A stretch of DNA of 64,000 nt. Source: Acarospora socialis. Taxonomy: Eukaryota; Ascomycota; Lecanoromycetes; Acarosporales; Acarosporaceae. Positions 60,031-64,000 of the stretch are shown here, piece by piece. Made by a program: the position numbers and the translations under genes. The notes under the pieces are model-generated. The model saw nothing but the letters and a program-made list of their open reading frames with translations. It was not told the DNA's origin and did not search any database. Within the stretch, counting starts at the first letter, position 1. Each line of letters begins with the position of its first letter. The stretch lies in assembly GCA_025617375.2 (NCBI GenBank), contig JAMYGW020000007.1, positions 930,001 to 994,000 on the forward strand, given 5' to 3'.

Positions 60031-61347
60031 CGCGTCTCTTGCTGAATGGAACTTCCCAACGCCACGAGAAGCTATCTTCGTTTTTACGCTTTGTATATTC
60101 CTGAATAGCTGGAGCAAAAGCATCTACACAACCAGACACTCGCTGTCTGAATGGGACTGTTCCAAGTCTCCTACATATTTGTATCACCCCGACCATTCCA
60201 CTCATCCTACCCACTCGACTCACATCCGAAGCGGGGTTCTTGGGCTTGACTTAGGGTAGGTGTCGGAATCCCCAAATTCGAAGACCTCGAACGTACGAAT
60301 ACAACTTTCCTCGATGCGTCTTAGAAGCCTTAGCCTAAGCTTCCTTCACAGAATCGAAAGCCGTGCAGGGCGCTTGAAATTGATCTGCAGCACCGTGAAC
60401 ATGCATGATACCCGACTATCGAAACTGGAGATCTCCTTTTTATAAGGAAAGTAGAACCGAAGACGCAGAAGCGCGGCTAGCGAAACAGCACGGGGTTTGG
60501 GACCATCCGTAGGTAGACGTTGAGCATGGCCAGCTTTGGCACGTAGACGACTACTCTGTACACGAACAGAAGATGTAGCAACTGGCTTGTTCGGCTTTGC
60601 AGTCGAGGTCGAGGAACAGTAACTCTTCACTTGCAAACATCGTCAAGACATCCATCTCTTCATCCTCCCATTGCAGCCACCAGGCGTCTCCTACCCCCGC
60701 CTCTCTCCCCTCATCTGCAGGAGAAAGCTAGATCGCACCGTCAACTAGGCACGTTGCCCTCCAACGTGCGGGGTACATTCTGTCGGACACAGGCAGCACC
60801 AACGTACGGCAAGCTACTGCCGCTCCGCTCGATTCTGAGTCGAGGAACAACATCGACGAGGCGCGGTTCATGTCCGCTCTACTGTGCCTCTGCCTTTGCC
60901 ATGAAACGCCTCAATGCATCCTACCTGGATGATGCGTGGGGAGGGAGGACTCGCGAGAGCGAACGAATGACCCAGTTGCGTTCAAGCGTGCCACAAAGAA
61001 CGCGAGATCTTACGACCGAGAGAATCCGGTCCTGTTTTTCCGTACGAACTGTGCCGATGGAATAGCGACATCTTGCATTGACTGCACTGCAAACTAGGTC
61101 TCTTAGAGCTGCACCACTTCGAGGATCTTTCCGCAGCCTGGGTACAAAAGGACGGCGTTGAATCCCGTCAACGGGGACTCGTTCTTTGCTTCTTTTCGTC
61201 CTGGCTACTTATCTCCAGCTCTGCCGCGGATCCTTGTCAGTTGCGCCGTCGGTCTACAGGAGCTCTACACCGTGCCGGATTCCTTTCTTTCAAATACGAA
61301 TATCGAGACTTTGCGGATCAAGGCATTTTCAGAGTCACTCTAACAGG
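60031..61347. other. Intergenic gap, probably a long 5' UTR
   Basis: No gene is supported. The plus frame at 60631-61065 is low-complexity at its start and lacks homology. The CT-rich stretch before 61348 fits a leader for the carbonic anhydrase transcript. Confidence 0.4.
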
Positions 61348-62223
61348 ATGAGTTCAGAACGTATGTATTGATCTCTTTACTCTCTGGATACATATCACGG
61401 TCATCTTTCCTATGTGCCCTTGCCAAGACGCCAACAAGCGAACGTTGAGCCCTGCCCGACCCGGCTTCTCTATAACTTGACCCTCCCTTCCGACCCCCCA
61501 ACGACGACCAATTATTCCTTACCATCGCACTCATACCTTAAAACTGACACCTCCCCACCAGACACCGTCAACCTCGCCGTGCGCTCCAACAAAGAATGGG
61601 CGCAAAAGACCGCCTCGGAGCACCCGGACCTCTTCAAGACGCTCGCGTCGGGCCAAAGCCCCGAGATCCTCTGGATCGGATGCTCGGACTCGCGGGTGCC
61701 GGAAACGACGATCTTGGGCCTCAAGCCCGGCGATGTGTTCGTGCACCGGAACATCGCCAACATCCTGCACGCGGGCGACCTGTCGGCGGGGGCGGTGATC
61801 GAGTACGCGGTCGTGCACCTGAAAGTCAAGCACATCGTCGTGTGCGGGCACACGTCCTGCGGCGGCGTCAACGCGGCGCTCGGCAACCAGAAGCTCGGCC
61901 TGCTGGACACGTGGCTGGTGCCGCTGCGGTCGCTGCGTCGGCAGCATCTGCAGACGCTGAAGGGCTTGGAGCAGGCCGAGGCGGCGAGGAAGATGGTCGA
62001 GTTGAATGTGTTGCGCGGCGTGCAGGTGTTGAGGGAGAATGGGACGGTCATCGATGCCATGCGCGATAGGGGGCTGCTGCTGCATGCTATGGTGTATGAT
62101 ATTGCCAAGGGCGAGTTGCAGGAGGTGAGCGCGGAGGAGGAGGAGGGCCATGCGCATGAGAGGAGGGAGGCGTGCGAGACGTGGCATCCCGGGCAGGAGC
62201 CGAAGAAGGAGGAGCAGAAGTAG
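61348..62223 (+). CDS. Beta-class carbonic anhydrase
   Basis: Two exons, 61348-61360 (13 nt) and 61562-62223, with a 201-nt intron, encode 224 residues. The joined start is MSSEHTVNLAVRSNKEW. Zinc ligands and catalytic dyad are clear: Cys, Asp and Arg in IGCSDSRVPE, then His and Cys in VCGHTSCGG. The rest (VFVHRNIANIL, SAGAVIEYAV) is standard for fungal plant-type beta-carbonic anhydrases, cytosolic enzymes that supply bicarbonate for carboxylation reactions at low CO2. The last 30 residues are an acidic and basic tail (EEEEG..., KKEEQK). A CTGAC branch point lies just before the CCACCAG acceptor, supporting the long intron. Confidence 0.93.
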
Positions 62224-62917
62224 GACGAAGAGGACGGGCTGCGGCGGAGATGGACGAACCGGGGGGTGGGCTTTTAGCAGGTGGCGCTCTATTTATCTGA
62301 TATGTACCCGAGGGTAGAGATCTCATGCCGGTTTCTCGAGTAGATCTAGGGCTTTGCAGTTGTTGTGTCTCAATTGGCATCTTGGTGAACTATGGTACAT
62401 GTGGAACGACTCCGCCCATAGAGTACACTGCTACTCCACCTTCAATCCCGTTTAAACTGCCTGTTCGCACTCCACCCATCCATGCACATCCTCAACTCGA
62501 GTCTATACCCGTGAGGTATCCTAGCCACCGCACCATCTCCAGTTCGACGATATATCCACAACCTTCCATTCCCGGTCCGAGCCTCTTCTTCGTCGCCGTC
62601 GGATCTCGAGTCCTTGGTTGTCGCACGTCGCTGCCTCTTCTTCATTACCACACTCTACACCGATCTCATTCCCATAACTCGAGCGACTTTTGGAGCCATG
62701 GTGCGGCGCGTTGATAGCAAGGGCCGTGGTCTGTCAGATTGCTAGAGGGAGAGCGCGGTGATGCGGTGGGCGACTCCGAACGGTGAGTGAGCGAGGCGTG
62801 GGAGAAGACGTGGGTATTGTATCGTGGGGGCTGGAGTGCTTCGGTAAACGATCCGAGGCCGACGCAATGGAAGCTTGAAAAGTTGTCCAGCTCCTCCACT
62901 CCGCGTGCCGTGGTATG
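62224..62917. other. Convergent intergenic gap
   Basis: This is the 3' side of the carbonic anhydrase and of the uncertain minus gene. The frame at 62666-62899 has no homology. Nothing else is seen. Confidence 0.4.
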
Positions 62918-63505
62918 TCATGCGTCACCGGTTGCTTCCTCCTCCAGCAGTGCCCCCTCCCAACTCAACGCCCTCCTAACCCTCCACCCCCACCCCGCCC
63001 CTGCCCCCGCCCCCGCCCCCTCCGCATCCCTCTCCAACCTCGCCCTCCACCTCTCCACCCTCTTCTCCTCCTTCCTCTCCGCCCTCCTCTCCCTCCAACT
63101 CACTCCGTTTCCCTCACCCGAACTCCCACTTCCACTCCCCGACGGCGCATACGGATCCACAGCGACGGGTTTCCTGCGAACGACCTTGCGTCCGCGCCGG
63201 GGTTCGCGGTCTTCGTCCAGTAGCCCCCACACGTCGTCGTCGCTGTCGTCGAGCGGAATCTCGATGCGCGCCGAGGCGAGCCGGCGTTTGCCGAGTTTGC
63301 AGCGCTTGATGCGGAGCCATTTGCGGAGGCTGGGGAAGGGGGTTGCGGTTTTGCGGGGGGGTGGTGTGGGGGGGAGGGGCAGCGAGGGTGGGGACGCGTG
63401 GGGGAGGGAGTCGGTGGCGCTGAGGGAAGTGGTGGAGGGCGTGGTGGTGGAAGGGCTGGTGGAGGGCGTGGTGGTGGGGGATGAGGTTGTGGTGGAGAAT
63501 TCCAT
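62918..63505 (-). CDS. Small basic protein of unknown function (uncertain)
   Basis: A single-exon frame of 195 residues from ATG 63503-63505. It opens with about 50 Ser/Thr/Pro residues. A basic central part (SLRKWLRIKRCKLGKRRLAS) follows, then an acidic DDSDDDVWGLLDEDRE block, an Arg/Lys stretch and a Gly/Ala-rich end. No family is recognised. The DNA is strongly skewed (CCCC/GGTGG runs), and long frames exist in two other phases here, so the open frame could partly be a composition effect. The ordered middle block favours a real gene. Confidence 0.42.
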   Translation of the reverse strand: MEFSTTTSSPTTTPSTSPSTTTPSTTSLSATDSLPHASPPSLPLPPTPPPRKTATPFPSLRKWLRIKRCKLGKRRLASARIEIPLDDSDDDVWGLLDEDREPRRGRKVVRRKPVAVDPYAPSGSGSGSSGEGNGVSWRERRAERKEEKRVERWRARLERDAEGAGAGAGAGWGWRVRRALSWEGALLEEEATGDA

Positions 63506-64000
63506 GGTTGGTTTGATGGTTGTTGGCGTTGTGGGTTGGTGGTGGTGGTGTGGTGTGGTTGGTTGAATGGATTGATGGAGGACGCCTGAGTGATGTAAGA
63601 TGTGTTCTGAGTAAGTAAGAGCGTCGGTGCTGGTGCTGGTGCTGTGGCTGTGTCTGTGGAGGACAATGGAGATAGTCGGGGGAAAGAGAAAGGAAGGAGA
63701 GATCGGATGGGCGATGGCATTTATGGAGGGATATTGAGAAGCTGGCGGCCTTCAGCGTACTACAACTGATACGTCGATGTCCGAAAATGAACCGCTCTTT
63801 GCTGGTGCTTGACCATGTTGGTATGGAGAGCGCCCACAGGAGCTAACCTTGGTAGTTGCGACCGGGCCAGTTTGGAATATCATAAGGGCTGGAGGTTGGT
63901 CGATTTCGCAATTTCCCGGTTCGAGCCTAGAATTGATGTCCGCAGAGGAGTGTCGTCAGTGAAATTAGGATGTGCAGTCGCCAGATAGGTGAGTGTGGGC
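63506..64000. other. Right-edge non-coding stretch
   Basis: It begins with a T/G-skewed low-complexity run (GTTGGTGGTGGTGTGG-like, about 63520-63660). No gene reaches the right edge as far as I can see. Confidence 0.4.

Noticed and set aside
61512-62187. Long minus-strand frames over the carbonic anhydrase gene
   Set aside because: They are antisense shadows of a GC-rich coding exon whose plus-strand product is certain.
63915-63930. tRNA B-box-like GGTTCGAGCCT
   Set aside because: No matching T-stem, A-box or acceptor stem around it. No tRNA gene could be supported anywhere in the window.

Overview
The window is nuclear DNA from a filamentous ascomycete (Pezizomycotina; a Dothideomycetes-type fungus is my best guess). 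The evidence is split genes with many short introns (about 46-115 nt, GT...AG with CTGAC or CTAAT-like branch sites), typical fungal families (DUF3176 membrane protein, GPI18, augmin subunit 6, fungal YTH protein), and no bacterial operon structure. I rebuilt gene models by hand from reading frame, splice sites and family conservation. About 22 protein genes are supported. One is cut by the left edge.

Layout. 0-16 kb is mostly housekeeping: the start of an alpha/beta-hydrolase-like gene (cut), a FHIT-type HIT hydrolase, an HD-domain 5'-nucleotidase-like protein, HAUS6/augmin-6, an M3 thimet-type metallopeptidase, a DUF3176 membrane protein, a PTS2-bearing peroxisomal 3-ketoacyl-CoA thiolase, and an unknown protein. 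17-40 kb is an accessory region with looser gene spacing: an O-methyltransferase, a fungal membrane-anchored protein, a seven-bladed PLL-like beta-propeller fused to a tyrosinase, a divergently transcribed AAL/FleA-type fucose lectin, a FAD phenol-hydroxylase-type monooxygenase, a PLP aromatic-amino-acid-decarboxylase-type enzyme carrying a 160-residue Asn-Gly repeat insertion, and a vesicular-amine-transporter-like MFS protein. A 380-bp MITE-like element with about 100-bp inverted repeats closes this region at 40.0-40.4 kb. 41-64 kb is again housekeeping: ribosomal protein eL8, CTU1/NCS6 tRNA thiolase, the proteasome activator BLM10/PA200, GPI mannosyltransferase 2, a disordered unknown protein, a 1040-residue YTH m6A reader, a beta-carbonic anhydrase and a small uncertain gene.

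The most interesting part is 17-40 kb. Tyrosinase (makes catechols and quinones), aromatic decarboxylase (makes aromatic amines), O-methyltransferase, flavin hydroxylase and an amine-type exporter would form a coherent set for a catecholamine or tyramine-like small molecule, with no PKS or NRPS backbone gene and no recognisable cluster regulator. The tyrosinase carries its own lectin-like propeller and sits head to head with a fucose lectin, which suggests an oxidase addressed to glycans. These functional links are inferences. The domain identities are read from the sequence.
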